The notes: a model not told the origin generated them from the letters alone. Counted from the stretch's first letter, positions 1-8,935 are shown. The stretch is DNA of 64,000 nt from Flemingiibacterium sp045636265 (GCA_045636265.1 JAZTXD010000170.1:1-64000); one strand, 5' to 3'. Made by a program: numbers and translations.

Positions 1-2063
1 TCCTCGGTTCCTACTATCTCACCATCGACCGCGCAGGCGAACCCGGTGAGGGACGTGTGTTCCGTGACTTCGATGTGGCTGTAATGGCTTACGAAAACCA
101 CCAGCTCGGTATCCATGCCGCTATCAAGGTTCGCGTATCCCGCGAGATCGACGGCGTTATGCACACCGGCATCATCGATGCAACTCTCGGACGTCTTATC
201 TTCAACCGTGAGATCCCGCAGGACCTCGGATTCGTTGACAGAACCGATCCTAAGAAGATTCTTGATCTCGAAATCGCTTTCCCGACCAAGAAGAAGGACC
301 TCGGTAAGATAATCGACCGCTGCATCAAGAAGCACGGTCCGGCAACCACCGCACAGGTGCTTGACTCTATCAAGGCGATGGGCTTTAAGTATTCCACAAA
401 GTCTTCGCTCTCCATTTCCGTTGCGGATATGACCATTCCGGAGCAGAAGTACACTCTCGTTGCAGATGCCGAAAAGCAGGTTCTTGAGGTTATGAAGCAC
501 TTCCAGAGAGGACGTCTTTCCGAGGAAGAGCGTTATAACGCAGTAATCAAGATCTGGGAGCGTACCACCAACGAGGTTGTTGAAGCGCTTCAGGCTAAGT
601 TTGACCGTTATAACCCGATCAAGATGATGTCCGACTCCGGTGCCCGCGGTAACTTAACACAGATGCGTCAGCTCGCAGGTATGCGAGGCCTCATGTTCGC
701 AACCAACGGTAAGACCATGGAAATGCCGATTAAATCGAACTTCCGTGAGGGTCTTAACATCCTTGAATATTTCGTAGCGGCACGTGGTGCGCGTAAGTCG
801 CTTTCCGATACCGCGCTTAAGACCGCTGACTCCGGTTACCTTACCAGACGTCTTGTTGACGTTTCGCAGGACGTTATCGTTCGCGAGGACGATTGCGGCA
901 CACGCAAGGGTATCTGGGTTTCCAAGATCATGGACGGCAACGAGGTTATCGAGCCTCTGCGCGACCGTCTTATCGGACGCTTCGTAATCGGTGATGTTGT
1001 AAATCCCACCACCGGCGAGCTTATCATTGCCGACAACAACATGATCACAGACGATATCGCGGACGTAATCGTTGCGGCCGGTATCGAAAAGGTACTCATC
1101 AGAACCATACTCGAATGTAAGGCAAAGCACGGCGTATGTGCACACTGCTACGGTGCAGACCTTGCTTCCTCCAAGCCCGTTAACGTCGGTGAAGCTGTCG
1201 GTATTATCGCCGCACAGTCTATCGGTGAGCCGGGTACACAGCTTACCATGCGTACGTTCCACACGGGCGGCGTTGCGGGAGCCGACATTACACAGGGTCT
1301 TCCCCGAGTTGAGGAGCTCTTTGAGGCACGCAGACCTAAAAAGACTGCTATCGTTTCCGAAATTTCCGGTGTTGCACGCATCACCGAAAATAAGCGCCTG
1401 AGAACTATCACTGTTTCTGCCGGCGCTGCAGTTGAAGACGTTGCGTATCCGATTCCGTTCGGCACACGCATCATCATCGAAGACGGTCAGGATGTTGCCG
1501 CAGGTCAGCCTCTCACCGAGGGTTCGATCTGCCCCACCGATATCCTTCGCATCAACGGACTCGATGCGGCTTATGACTACATCATCCGCGAAGTTCAGAA
1601 GGTTTACCGTCTGCAGTCGGTTGAGGTTAACGATAAGCACATTGAAGTTATCGCACGTCAGATGACGAGAAAAACTCGCATCGAGGATGCAGGCGATACA
1701 ACTCTGCTCGCAGGAAGTGTTGTTGATCTTCTTGAGCTTGAGCGCGAAAACGCAGAGGTTCAGGCGCGTATCGACGCAGGCGAAACAACACTTCGTCTTG
1801 CAAGCGGTGCACCGGTGCTCCTCGGTATCACCAAGGCAGCACTTCTCACAGATTCCTTCCTCTCCGCGGCATCTTTCCAGGAAACCACAAAGGTTCTCAC
1901 AGAGGCTGCTATCAGAGGTAAGGTTGATAATCTGCTCGGTCTTAAAGAAAACGTCATTATCGGCAAGCTCATCCCCGCAGGTACGGGTATGCAGTGCTAC
2001 CGCAGCATTGAGGTTGACAAGGTCGAGGAAACAGCTGCTCCCGAGAGCGCAGTTATAGGCTGA
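1..2063 (+). CDS. rpoC: DNA-directed RNA polymerase subunit beta', C-terminal part (5' end outside window)
   Basis: This is the C-terminal two thirds of the largest catalytic RNA polymerase subunit. The first whole codon in the window is at base 3 and the reading frame enters from the left edge, so the start is missing. The segment MSDSGARGN, the bridge-helix region, and the trigger-loop motif GEAVGIIAAQSIGEPGTQ followed by MRTFHTGG (about bases 1190-1270) are all intact. The zinc site is complete: a Cys in DDCGT near base 895 and C-x6-C-x2-C near 1115-1148. The closing ITQGLPRVEELFEAR block is typical of Firmicutes. rpoB would be expected just upstream. A strong terminator follows the stop codon. 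Confidence 0.98.
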   Translation, partial: LGSYYLTIDRAGEPGEGRVFRDFDVAVMAYENHQLGIHAAIKVRVSREIDGVMHTGIIDATLGRLIFNREIPQDLGFVDRTDPKKILDLEIAFPTKKKDLGKIIDRCIKKHGPATTAQVLDSIKAMGFKYSTKSSLSISVADMTIPEQKYTLVADAEKQVLEVMKHFQRGRLSEEERYNAVIKIWERTTNEVVEALQAKFDRYNPIKMMSDSGARGNLTQMRQLAGMRGLMFATNGKTMEMPIKSNFREGLNILEYFVAARGARKSLSDTALKTADSGYLTRRLVDVSQDVIVREDDCGTRKGIWVSKIMDGNEVIEPLRDRLIGRFVIGDVVNPTTGELIIADNNMITDDIADVIVAAGIEKVLIRTILECKAKHGVCAHCYGADLASSKPVNVGEAVGIIAAQSIGEPGTQLTMRTFHTGGVAGADITQGLPRVEELFEARRPKKTAIVSEISGVARITENKRLRTITVSAGAAVEDVAYPIPFGTRIIIEDGQDVAAGQPLTEGSICPTDILRINGLDAAYDYIIREVQKVYRLQSVEVNDKHIEVIARQMTRKTRIEDAGDTTLLAGSVVDLLELERENAEVQARIDAGETTLRLASGAPVLLGITKAALLTDSFLSAASFQETTKVLTEAAIRGKVDNLLGLKENVIIGKLIPAGTGMQCYRSIEVDKVEETAAPESAVIG

Positions 2064-2071
2064 TTTAATAT

Positions 2072-2107
2072 ACACCCGTTACCAAACAGGTAACGGGTGT
2101 GTTTTTG
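2072..2107 (+). terminator. Rho-independent terminator of rpoC
   Basis: A perfect 12-bp stem (arms 2072-2083 and 2089-2100) with a 5-nt loop is followed by a T-rich tract. It lies 8 bases after the rpoC stop codon. Confidence 0.9.
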
Positions 2108-2116
2108 GTTTTCGTA

Positions 2117-2404
2117 GAGGCTTTTGCCGATGAAGAATCTCGCGTGCTGTGGAAGGCTCCCTTGTGCAAAGGGAGCTGTCACCGAAGGTGACTGAGGGAT
2201 TGTTTTATCGAAAGACAAAGTTTACAATCCCTCCGTCACGGCATGCCGAGCCACCTCCCTTTACACAAGGGAGGCTAAGGTTAGTTGCCGCATCTGCGGC
2301 AGTAGGGCAGGATTGCACGTGTCGGACAATTCAAGGGGCGTTAGCCCTGCCGGCATCGCGCCCTTACAGGGCGGAGCAAACAACCGGCTAAGCCAGTGGT
2401 CATG
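2117..2404. repeat. Intergenic repeat element, copy 1
   Basis: This non-coding stretch is nearly identical to 5809-6096. It holds a hairpin-forming unit (GCTCCCTTGTGCAAAGGGAG), a GTCACCGAAGGTGAC palindrome, and an inverted partner of the first unit (CCTCCCTTTACACAAGGGAG). It ends in a degenerate AACCGGCTAAGCCAGTGGT palindrome. Short open frames inside have no ribosome binding site. It resembles the dispersed palindromic elements of clostridial genomes. No transposase is present, so it would have to be mobilised in trans, if at all. Confidence 0.85.
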
Positions 2405-2411
2405 TTTATAT

Positions 2412-2603
2412 TCAGCCGAGCATGTCAGCGGCATTCTGCATAGCGATGCCCACGGTACGCAGTGCCTTGCCTGTGTTTGAATTAAGCTTTTTTCTGTATT
2501 TTTTCACCTTTTTCGTGGTGGGGACGGCGACCATTCCGACTGCGGTGCCGAATACTGCACCGGCAATGGCGGCCTTTGTTACACCGATGAATTTGCTTGT
2601 CAT
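2412..2603 (-). CDS. Small hypothetical protein with one membrane segment
   Basis: A 63-residue protein with a good ribosome binding site (AAGGAGAAATACC) directly before its ATG. Residues about 8-28 are Gly/Ala/Val-rich and hydrophobic (AAIAGAVFGTAVGMVAVP), which looks like one membrane or glycine-zipper segment. A strongly basic stretch KKVKKYRKK follows. The pattern recalls small YtxH-like envelope proteins, but I do not recognise a family. It stands alone between the repeat element and the divergent serC. Confidence 0.65.
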   Translation of the reverse strand: MTSKFIGVTKAAIAGAVFGTAVGMVAVPTTKKVKKYRKKLNSNTGKALRTVGIAMQNAADMLG

Positions 2604-2728
2604 GGTATTTCTCCTTTTTTGTTTGTTCGGGCATATGTATTTTGCCGAGTTTTATATTAAATATTGCCGCCAATTTGTACCTTACAAAATTTAGTCAACT
2701 AAATTGATAAAATTTTGCATCTTGTCTA

Positions 2729-2757
2729 TTGACAGACTTCGAATAATGGTTTATAAT
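2729..2757 (+). promoter_or_regulatory. Sigma-A promoter of serC
   Basis: TTGACA at 2729-2734 and TATAAT at 2752-2757 are separated by 17 bp, matching the consensus exactly. It lies 57 bases before the serC start. Confidence 0.85.
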
Positions 2758-2813
2758 ATATTATAATCTATATCATTATATCTACTATCGGTAGAAATTT
2801 TTGGAGGTTTATT

Positions 2814-3899
2814 ATGAACAGAGTTTACAATTTTTCCGCAGGTCCTTCCATGCTTCCCCTTCCCGTGCTTGAAAAGGCAGCAGCAGAGCTCGTTAACTAC
2901 GGCGATGCAGGCATGTCCGTTATGGAGATGAGCCACCGCTCCCCCGCGTATGAAGCAATCATTCAGAAGGCAGAGGCTGACCTTCGCAAGGTTATGAACA
3001 TTCCGGATAACTATAAGGTGCTCTTCCTGCAGGGCGGTGCGTCCACACAGTTCGCGGCTATTCCGCTTAACCTTATGAAAACCGGTAAGGCTGACTACAT
3101 CCTTTCCGGTCAGTTCTCCACAAAGGCATACAAGGAAGCACAGAAGTACGGCGACGCAAAGGCAGTTGCTTCTTCCAAGGAAGACAACTTCACCTATATC
3201 CCCGAAACCACACGTGAGTCCTTCCGTCCCGACGCAGACTACGTACATATCTGCTTCAACAATACAATTTACGGTACCAAGTTTAACTATATCCCCGACA
3301 CCGGTGATATTCCGCTTGTTGCCGACATGTCCTCCTGCATCATCTCCGAGCCGGTCGACGTAACCAAGTTCGGCGTGATTTACGCAGGCGCACAGAAGAA
3401 CATGGCTCCGGCAGGTCTTACCGTTGTTATCGTTCGCGAGGACCTTCTCGGCAACGCTCGCCCCGAAACTCCCTCCATGCTCGACTGGCAGCTCATGGCT
3501 GAAAACGACTCCATGTACAACACTCCTCCTTGCTACGCAATCTACGTTGCAGGACTTGTATATGAGTGGATCCTCGAGCTTGGCGGCCTTGACAAGATGA
3601 AGGAAATGAACGAGAAGAAGGCTGCTCTGCTTTACGATTATCTCGATTCCCAGGATTACTATGTTGCTCCCGTTAAGAAGGAGAGCCGTTCCATGATGAA
3701 CGTTACATTTGTAACCGGCGTTGAGGAGCTTGACAAGAAGTTCCCCAAGGAAGCAGAGAAGGCAGGTCTTATGAACCTTAAGGGCCACCGCAGTGTTGGC
3801 GGTATGAGAGCTTCTATCTACAATGCAATGCCTTACGAGGGCGTTGAAGCGCTTGTTGCGTTCATGAAGAAGTTCGCAGCTGAAAATCCCAAGGCGTAA
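2814..3899 (+). CDS. serC: Phosphoserine aminotransferase
   Basis: Converts 3-phosphohydroxypyruvate and glutamate to phosphoserine, the second step of serine synthesis, using pyridoxal phosphate in the cytosol. The 361-residue length is normal. The N-terminus NFSAGPSMLP and the motif HRSPAYEAI are typical of class V aminotransferases of the SerC family. The PLP-binding lysine is K195 in GAQKNMAPAG, and the C-terminal GGMRASIYNA is conserved. A GGAGG ribosome binding site precedes the ATG. serA follows after 29 bases, so the two form an operon; no serB is visible. Confidence 0.97.
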   Translation: MNRVYNFSAGPSMLPLPVLEKAAAELVNYGDAGMSVMEMSHRSPAYEAIIQKAEADLRKVMNIPDNYKVLFLQGGASTQFAAIPLNLMKTGKADYILSGQFSTKAYKEAQKYGDAKAVASSKEDNFTYIPETTRESFRPDADYVHICFNNTIYGTKFNYIPDTGDIPLVADMSSCIISEPVDVTKFGVIYAGAQKNMAPAGLTVVIVREDLLGNARPETPSMLDWQLMAENDSMYNTPPCYAIYVAGLVYEWILELGGLDKMKEMNEKKAALLYDYLDSQDYYVAPVKKESRSMMNVTFVTGVEELDKKFPKEAEKAGLMNLKGHRSVGGMRASIYNAMPYEGVEALVAFMKKFAAENPKA

Positions 3900-3928
3900 A
3901 AGCGTAAAAATTAAGGAGATTATCTGAA

Positions 3929-5119
3929 ATGAAAAACATACAGCTTCTCAATAAAATCGCAAAGTGCGGCACCGATATTTTCGATGAAAATTATGCGGTT
4001 GCCGAAGGTATAGAAAATCCCGATGCCATAATGGTTCGCTCGGCTGTTATGCACGACATGGAGTTCGGCGATAACTTAAAGGCTATCGCACGTGCAGGTG
4101 CCGGCGTTAACAATATTCCGCTTGACAGATGCGCTGAAGAGGGTATCGTTGTATTCAACACCCCCGGTGCAAACGCAAACGGCGTTAAGGAAGCCGCTAT
4201 CTGCGGTATGCTCCTCGCTTGCCGTGACATTGTTGGCGGTATCAACTGGGTTCAGAGTGCGAAGGACGATCCCAACGTGGCAAAGCTCGTTGAAAAGGAA
4301 AAGTCAAAGTTCGCAGGAACTGAAATCAAGGGCAAGACACTCGGCGTTATCGGTCTTGGCGCTATCGGCGGCCCTCTCGCAAACGCGGCTATCCATCTCG
4401 GCATGGACGTTCTCGGATGCGACCCGTACATCTCCGTTGAAGCGGCTTGGAACCTCTCCCGCGCTGTTCACAAGGTGAACACCCGTGAGGACATCTTCAA
4501 GAATGCGGACATCATCTCCGTTCACACTCCTCTTATCGACAATCCCGATCCCAAGGTTGCGACCAAGCACATGATCAACAAGGACACGATCGCAATGATG
4601 AAGGATGGCGTTATCATCCTTAACTTCGCGCGTGACGCTCTCGTTAACGATGACGACATGGAAGCGGCGCTCAAGTCCGGCAAGGTAAGACGCTACGTTA
4701 CCGACTTCCCGAATGCACGCACCGCAGGCATGGACGGCGTTATCGCAATTCCTCATCTCGGCGCATCCACAGAGGAGTCCGAGAACAACTGTGCGGTTAT
4801 GGCGGCAAAGCAGCTCCGTGAGTACCTCGAAAACGGTAACATCGTAAATTCCGTAAACTTCCCGGATGTTTCGATGCCTCACAACGGCGACCTTCGCATC
4901 TGTGTTCTCCACAAGAACATCCCGAACATCATCGCGCAGATCTCCGGTGCGGTTTCCGCAGAGAACATCAACATCGAAAACATGGCAAACCGCTCCAAGA
5001 AGGATTATGCTTACTCCATTCTCGAAGTCGTCGGAGAGGTTTCCGATGCGTCTATCGCGGCTATCACAGCTAAGATTTCCGCAATCGACGGCATTATCAA
5101 GGTTAACGTTATTAAATAA
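3929..5119 (+). CDS. serA: D-3-phosphoglycerate dehydrogenase with ACT domain
   Basis: Oxidises 3-phosphoglycerate to 3-phosphohydroxypyruvate with NAD, the committed step of serine synthesis. The 396 residues contain the nucleotide-binding loop GVIGLGAIGGPLAN (near 134-147), catalytic R235 in NFARDALV, and catalytic H276 in PHLGASTEES. A C-terminal ACT domain (about 325-396) ends in KVNVIK and probably gives serine feedback. There is no long intervening domain, so this is the short ACT form. The ribosome binding site AAGGAG lies 11 bases before the ATG. The pathway order is reversed relative to the gene order serC-serA. Confidence 0.95.
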   Translation: MKNIQLLNKIAKCGTDIFDENYAVAEGIENPDAIMVRSAVMHDMEFGDNLKAIARAGAGVNNIPLDRCAEEGIVVFNTPGANANGVKEAAICGMLLACRDIVGGINWVQSAKDDPNVAKLVEKEKSKFAGTEIKGKTLGVIGLGAIGGPLANAAIHLGMDVLGCDPYISVEAAWNLSRAVHKVNTREDIFKNADIISVHTPLIDNPDPKVATKHMINKDTIAMMKDGVIILNFARDALVNDDDMEAALKSGKVRRYVTDFPNARTAGMDGVIAIPHLGASTEESENNCAVMAAKQLREYLENGNIVNSVNFPDVSMPHNGDLRICVLHKNIPNIIAQISGAVSAENINIENMANRSKKDYAYSILEVVGEVSDASIAAITAKISAIDGIIKVNVIK

Positions 5120-5124
5120 AATCG

Positions 5125-5154
5125 TGCCGCGGCTGTGAATACATCGCCGCGGCA
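5125..5154 (+). terminator. GC-rich hairpin between serA and ppa
   Basis: The arms TGCCGCGGC and GCCGCGGCA form a 9-bp stem. A TATAAT-rich stretch follows rather than a T-run, so it may be a partial terminator or processing site ahead of ppa. Confidence 0.45.
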
Positions 5155-5194
5155 TGCTGTATAATATAATAAATAGCAATTAAGGAGGTCACAA

Positions 5195-5728
5195 ATGTCA
5201 AACATCTGGCATGATATATCCCCGAAACGTATAACGCCGCAGGATTTTGTATGCGTTGTTGAGATATCCAAGGGAAGCAAGAAAAAATATGAGCTTGACA
5301 AGGAAACCGGTCTTATAATGCTCGACCGCATCCTTTATACATCCACACACTATCCGGCAAACTACGGCTTTATCCCGCGCACCTACGGCGATGACAAGGA
5401 CCCGCTCGACGTGCTGCTGCTTTGCTCCGAGGCACTCGAACCGCTGACGCTTGTGCGCGCATATCCTATCGGCGTTATGTCTATGGTTGACAGCGGACGT
5501 CAGGACGAGAAGATAATTGCAATCCCGTTCGGCGATCCCACATACAATCATTACCAGAACATCGATGAGCTGCCAAAACATATTTTCAACGAAATGCGTC
5601 ACTTCTTCACGGTTTACAAGAACCTTGAGAACAAGGACACCGCCGTTGATGAGGTTGCAGACCGCGACAGCGCAGTGCGCATCATAGCATCGGCGATAGA
5701 CAATTACGTGGAGAATTTTTGCAAATAA
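5195..5728 (+). CDS. ppa: Family I inorganic pyrophosphatase
   Basis: Hydrolyses pyrophosphate to phosphate and so pulls biosynthetic reactions forward; it is a cytosolic, metal-dependent enzyme. The 177 residues carry the family I signature: YELDKETG, then NYGFIPRTYGDDKDPLDVL with the metal-binding acidic residues, then GVMSMVDSGRQDEKIIAI. This distinguishes it from family II DHH enzymes. AAGGAGG lies 7 bases upstream of the ATG. It follows serA by 75 bases and ends at a strong terminator. Confidence 0.95.
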   Translation: MSNIWHDISPKRITPQDFVCVVEISKGSKKKYELDKETGLIMLDRILYTSTHYPANYGFIPRTYGDDKDPLDVLLLCSEALEPLTLVRAYPIGVMSMVDSGRQDEKIIAIPFGDPTYNHYQNIDELPKHIFNEMRHFFTVYKNLENKDTAVDEVADRDSAVRIIASAIDNYVENFCK

Positions 5729-5735
5729 GAAATAC

Positions 5736-5766
5736 AAAACCGCAGAGGATTGATCTGCGGTTTTTT
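5736..5766 (+). terminator. Terminator of ppa
   Basis: The stem AACCGCAG/CTGCGGTT is followed by six T residues, immediately after the ppa stop codon. Confidence 0.88.
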
Positions 5767-5780
5767 CTTGTGTAACGAAA

Positions 5781-6096
5781 ACCACCAGCTAAGCCGGTGG
5801 TTCCGAAGATGCTTTTGCCGTTGAACATTCCCGCGTGCTGTGGAAGGCTCCCTTGTGCAAAGGGAGCTGTCACCGAAGGTGACTGAGGGATTGTTTTATT
5901 GAAAGACAAAGTTTACAATCCCTCCGTCACGGCACGCCGTGCCACCTCCCTTTACACAAGGGAGGCTAAGGTTAGTTGCCGCATCTGCGGCAGTAGGGCA
6001 GGCTTGCACGTGTCTGACAATTCAAGGGGCGTTTACCCCGCCAGTATCGCGCCCTTTGCAGAGCGGGGCCAACCACCGGCTAAGCCGGTGGTCATG
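5781..6096. repeat. Intergenic repeat element, copy 2, bounded by CCACCGGCTTAGCCGGTGG-type palindromes
   Basis: Its core matches 2117-2404 almost base for base. It is flanked on both sides by near-identical palindromes at 5781-5802 and 6071-6092 (ACCACCGGCTAAGCCGGTGG). The complete copy therefore looks like a unit bounded by palindromic ends. No coding signal is seen. It sits between convergent ppa and the ABC permease gene and may also serve as a transcription end. Confidence 0.85.
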
Positions 6097-6105
6097 ATTA
6101 CATGA

Positions 6106-6837
6106 TTATTGCTTTTTCATTTGCCGTAAAAAGAGCAGTATCGCTATTATAAGTGCACCGAGCGCATATCCGAGCACCCACCACAGATGTGGGAATATGC
6201 CGCTGAAATCACCTTGGAGAACCGCGCGTTCCATTTCCACGGCGTGAACGAACGGGAGTGCGTATGCTATTTTTTTAAACGTACCGCCGACAAGCTCAAG
6301 GTCAAACCAAGTTCCCGAAAGCCAAGCCGAGAGGTTTGTGAGCAGTGCGCCGCATATGCCGCCGACCTGTTTATCGGTCAGAATACTGCCGAAAAGTAAG
6401 CCGAGCGCAATGAAAAGCACAGATATGGGTATGATGAAAATAACTGCGAGCAGTATGTTTACTGTAATCTCAAGTCCGAGAATAATGGCAACGGTGTAGC
6501 AGATTATACTCTGCGCCACGGCAACCGGAACTATCGGCAGAGTGTAGCCGAGGATAAAATCAAGCGCCGTCAGAGGCGTTGTATATAATCTCTGGAGCAG
6601 GGAAGTTCCTCTGTCCCTTGAAATAAGTGTCGCGGAAAAGAGAGTCATAAATGAGAGTCCGAACACCGTGATTCCGGGGGTCAGATGCTCTATTTCAAAG
6701 AGCGGCACGGGGATGTTAGCCTGAATTGCACTGAGGAGAAAAATCAAAACAAGCGGAAAACCGAGACCGAAAGCTAAAGTTAAGGGGTCGCGAATGATTT
6801 CTTTGGTATTTCTGTTTGCAAACGTGAGCATTTTCAT
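6106..6837 (-). CDS. ABC-2 type transporter permease
   Basis: A 243-residue integral membrane protein with about six hydrophobic segments. The start NRNTKEIIRDPLTLAFGLGFP and the central SRDRGTSLLQRLYTTPL are typical of DrrB/ABC-2 permeases. It would form the channel of an exporter with the ATPase encoded just upstream, whose stop overlaps this start by 4 bases (ATGA). The substrate cannot be read from sequence; drug or lipid-like efflux is usual for this family. It lies in a three-gene operon with a TetR regulator. Confidence 0.9.
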   Translation of the reverse strand: MKMLTFANRNTKEIIRDPLTLAFGLGFPLVLIFLLSAIQANIPVPLFEIEHLTPGITVFGLSFMTLFSATLISRDRGTSLLQRLYTTPLTALDFILGYTLPIVPVAVAQSIICYTVAIILGLEITVNILLAVIFIIPISVLFIALGLLFGSILTDKQVGGICGALLTNLSAWLSGTWFDLELVGGTFKKIAYALPFVHAVEMERAVLQGDFSGIFPHLWWVLGYALGALIIAILLFLRQMKKQ

Positions 6838-7562
6838 TCTGCCGCCCCCTTTACAATACGAACAAAGGCTTCCTCAAACTTATCCGTTCCAGCTGTTGCC
6901 TTTATTTTTTCTGCAGTGTCGCATATGAGGAGCTTGCCGTCTTTCATAATGGCAACACGGTCGGATAGCGCTTCGGCTTCCTCCATATAGTGTGTGGTTA
7001 ACACAACCGTAACCTTGCCCTTCAGCGTGCGAATCATATCCCAAAGCTCACTTCTGGCGATAACGTCAAGCCCGAGTGTGGGTTCGTCAAGAAAGAGTAT
7101 TTTAGGCTCGCTGATAAGCGCCATGGCGATGCTGAGCCGCCTCTGCCAACCGCCCGACAGCTTTCCGGCTTTTCTGTTTATAACACTTTCAAGCCCGAGA
7201 AGCTTTGTAAGCTCCTCTATTTTTGAAGTGCGCTTTTCTTTTGTGAAACCGTGAACGCCGCATATAAGCTCGAGATTCTCACGTGCGCTGAGTCCCGGCG
7301 CAACGGCGGTTTCTTGTGGGGACACCGCGATGAGAGATTTGACTGCGGCGGTGTCTTTGCGAATGCTTTTTCCGAGCAGGTATGCGTCCCCGTCTGTCGG
7401 CTCTGTGAGGCAGGACAGCATTTTTACGGTTGTGGTCTTTCCGGCACCGTTTACACCGAGCAGGGAGAATAATTCTCCCTCTTCGATAGAGAGGGACAGA
7501 CTGTCAACAGCGACAACGTCCTTGTAACGCTTTGTCAGCGCTTTGATTTCGATAGCGCTCAT
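6834..7562 (-). CDS. ABC transporter ATP-binding protein
   Basis: A 242-residue ATPase of the DrrA/CcmA type. It has Walker A GVNGAGKTT, the ABC signature LSGGWQRRLSIAMAL, Walker B ILFLDEPTLGLD and the H-loop THYMEEAE. I place the start at 7562 (MSAIEIKALT) because GGAGGAGG lies 7 bases upstream and the start overlaps the TetR stop as ATGA. A longer in-frame start at 7640 would run far into the TetR gene. It energises the permease encoded downstream. Confidence 0.93.
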   Translation of the reverse strand: MSAIEIKALTKRYKDVVAVDSLSLSIEEGELFSLLGVNGAGKTTTVKMLSCLTEPTDGDAYLLGKSIRKDTAAVKSLIAVSPQETAVAPGLSARENLELICGVHGFTKEKRTSKIEELTKLLGLESVINRKAGKLSGGWQRRLSIAMALISEPKILFLDEPTLGLDVIARSELWDMIRTLKGKVTVVLTTHYMEEAEALSDRVAIMKDGKLLICDTAEKIKATAGTDKFEEAFVRIVKGAAE

Positions 7563-8128
7563 TGTTTCGCCTCCTCCTTCACATGCCTTGCGCGTATTCC
7601 GTGGTAAACGTCGCTTACCATGTCGCTGATAAGCTCCCATTCAAGCGGCAGAAATGATGTGACGAGCATTGCTGCGATGCCGTGAACGCAGCTCCATACC
7701 TCCAGGTGCATGAGCGTTGCCGTATCACGCGTTACGCCGTTGGCTTCCATTATCATTTGTATAGATTCCTCAAAGTCCGGCGACACAGAGGTATCTTCTG
7801 AACTTCTGTCGCGCATGAATAAAAGCTTGAAGAGCTCCTTTTCCTCTTTCGCAAATCGAATATATGCCATGCCGAACGATTTGTACTTCGGATATTTTCC
7901 GCTCTCGACCTCATTTTTGATAAATTCGAGATACCGATTATATGCGGCGTGTATTACCGCTTTTTTCAGCTCGTCCATTGTTGCAAAGTTGGAAAATACC
8001 GGCTGGGTAGAGCAGTTCAGATGTGCAGCAACTGCTCTTGCGTTGATTGTCATCTCTCCGTTTGTACATACCAGCTCAACAGCTGCTTCTATAATATCAT
8101 CTTTTGTGATTTTTACCTTTGGCGGCAT
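7559..8128 (-). CDS. TetR-family transcriptional regulator
   Basis: A 189-residue protein with an N-terminal TetR DNA-binding domain. Helix one is TKDDIIEAAVELV, and the turn region is TINARAVAAHLNCSTQPVFSNFATMDEL. The C-terminal half is the variable ligand-binding bundle. It is the first gene of the ABC exporter operon. The promoter upstream contains a 14-bp perfect palindrome, so autorepression relieved by an exported ligand is likely. Confidence 0.9.
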   Translation of the reverse strand: MPPKVKITKDDIIEAAVELVCTNGEMTINARAVAAHLNCSTQPVFSNFATMDELKKAVIHAAYNRYLEFIKNEVESGKYPKYKSFGMAYIRFAKEEKELFKLLFMRDRSSEDTSVSPDFEESIQMIMEANGVTRDTATLMHLEVWSCVHGIAAMLVTSFLPLEWELISDMVSDVYHGIRARHVKEEAKQ

Positions 8129-8157
8129 ATGTTGCTCCTTTATATATCACACGTTAT

Positions 8158-8198
8158 ATATCAATTGATATTTTATCATATAAAAGACATTTTGTCAA
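8158..8198 (-). promoter_or_regulatory. Promoter and probable operator of the TetR/ABC operon
   Basis: On the minus strand TTGACA (8193-8198) and TAAAAT (8170-8175) are 17 bp apart. The palindrome ATATCAATTGATAT (8158-8171) overlaps the end of the -10 box, a position where a bound repressor would block transcription. Confidence 0.7.
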
Positions 8199-8216
8199 TA
8201 GGTTTCCCAAAAACAC

Positions 8217-8246
8217 AAAAAAACGTCACACTTTTGTGTGTGACGG
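8217..8246. terminator. Terminator of pnuC, usable on both strands
   Basis: The stem CGTCACAC/GTGTGACG (8224-8231 and 8238-8245) has a run of seven T on the minus strand, just beyond the pnuC stop codon, and another T-run on the plus strand. Confidence 0.85.
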
Positions 8247-8251
8247 ATTTT

Positions 8252-8935
8252 TTATTTCTGGCGTTTCTCCATGCGCTTCCAGCTGTAAAAGCCGTAGATG
8301 TCGTTGAAAAGAAACATTATGAAGCAGAATACCATGGGAAGATAAGAAAGACTTTGCGCTGCGGCGAGTATCCACAGCACTATCAGTACAATATCGTTCG
8401 CTGCGTATGCCAGCGCGTAGTACGGACTGCGGCAGAACGTGAGCGCAGATGCGATAAAGCTTGTTGTGACGGACAGCGTGGAAACAATAAGACTTGCGTT
8501 GCCGAGTGCTCCCAGTATAAAATAGAACAGAACCGTCACTATGGCGGTGAGCGCGGCGATGCCCACAATATGCGCTTTTGTAAGCTTGCTTACCTTTACC
8601 TCCTTTGTTCCCTTATAGGGATGCCGAAGCCATTCGACTATGGTTATGAGTGCGGCGGGCGCACTCATACAGAGATAGGTTATCATCTCGCCGTAATATG
8701 CCAAAAAGTAGGATATGATGCCGTAGAAAACGGCGAAGGCGACGGTCAGAAGCTGGCCGAAAACATACCCCTTGGCAACAAAAATCAGCGCTGTTACGCC
8801 AATGAGCGAGGCTATGGCGGAAAGTATACCCTCGCCGCCTGAAAATATATATGAGCCGCCGACAACGATCATTGATACAATCCAAAGAATTTTTTCAAAG
8901 CGTGTCAAGTCGCAAAACGGGTTGTGGATTTTCAT
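8252..8935 (-). CDS. pnuC: PnuC-type vitamin (nicotinamide riboside) transporter
   Basis: A 227-residue membrane protein with about seven hydrophobic segments. Family marks are YGIISYFLAYYGEM, the segment NDIVLIVLWILA, and the C-terminal FLFNDIYGFYSWKRM. PnuC proteins let nicotinamide riboside diffuse in, and relatives carry thiamine or riboflavin, so the substrate is uncertain. I chose the start at 8935 (MKIHNPF) because AAAGGGA lies just upstream; a longer in-frame start at 8974 lacks a binding site and falls in the leader hairpin. No NAD or thiamine gene is adjacent. Confidence 0.85.
   Translation of the reverse strand: MKIHNPFCDLTRFEKILWIVSMIVVGGSYIFSGGEGILSAIASLIGVTALIFVAKGYVFGQLLTVAFAVFYGIISYFLAYYGEMITYLCMSAPAALITIVEWLRHPYKGTKEVKVSKLTKAHIVGIAALTAIVTVLFYFILGALGNASLIVSTLSVTTSFIASALTFCRSPYYALAYAANDIVLIVLWILAAAQSLSYLPMVFCFIMFLFNDIYGFYSWKRMEKRQK

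Noticed and set aside
654..2075. A 473-codon frame antisense to rpoC
   Set aside because: It lies wholly opposite a highly conserved gene and has Cys-, Asn- and Val-rich composition with no domain or ribosome binding site. It arises from the codon bias of rpoC.
2751..5179. Long minus-strand frames opposite serC and serA
   Set aside because: Both sense genes are intact with conserved active sites, and the antisense frames show no protein-like pattern.
7949..8842. A 297-codon plus-strand frame across the TetR and pnuC genes
   Set aside because: It runs antisense through two clear genes and their promoter; Cys/Tyr/His-rich shadow.
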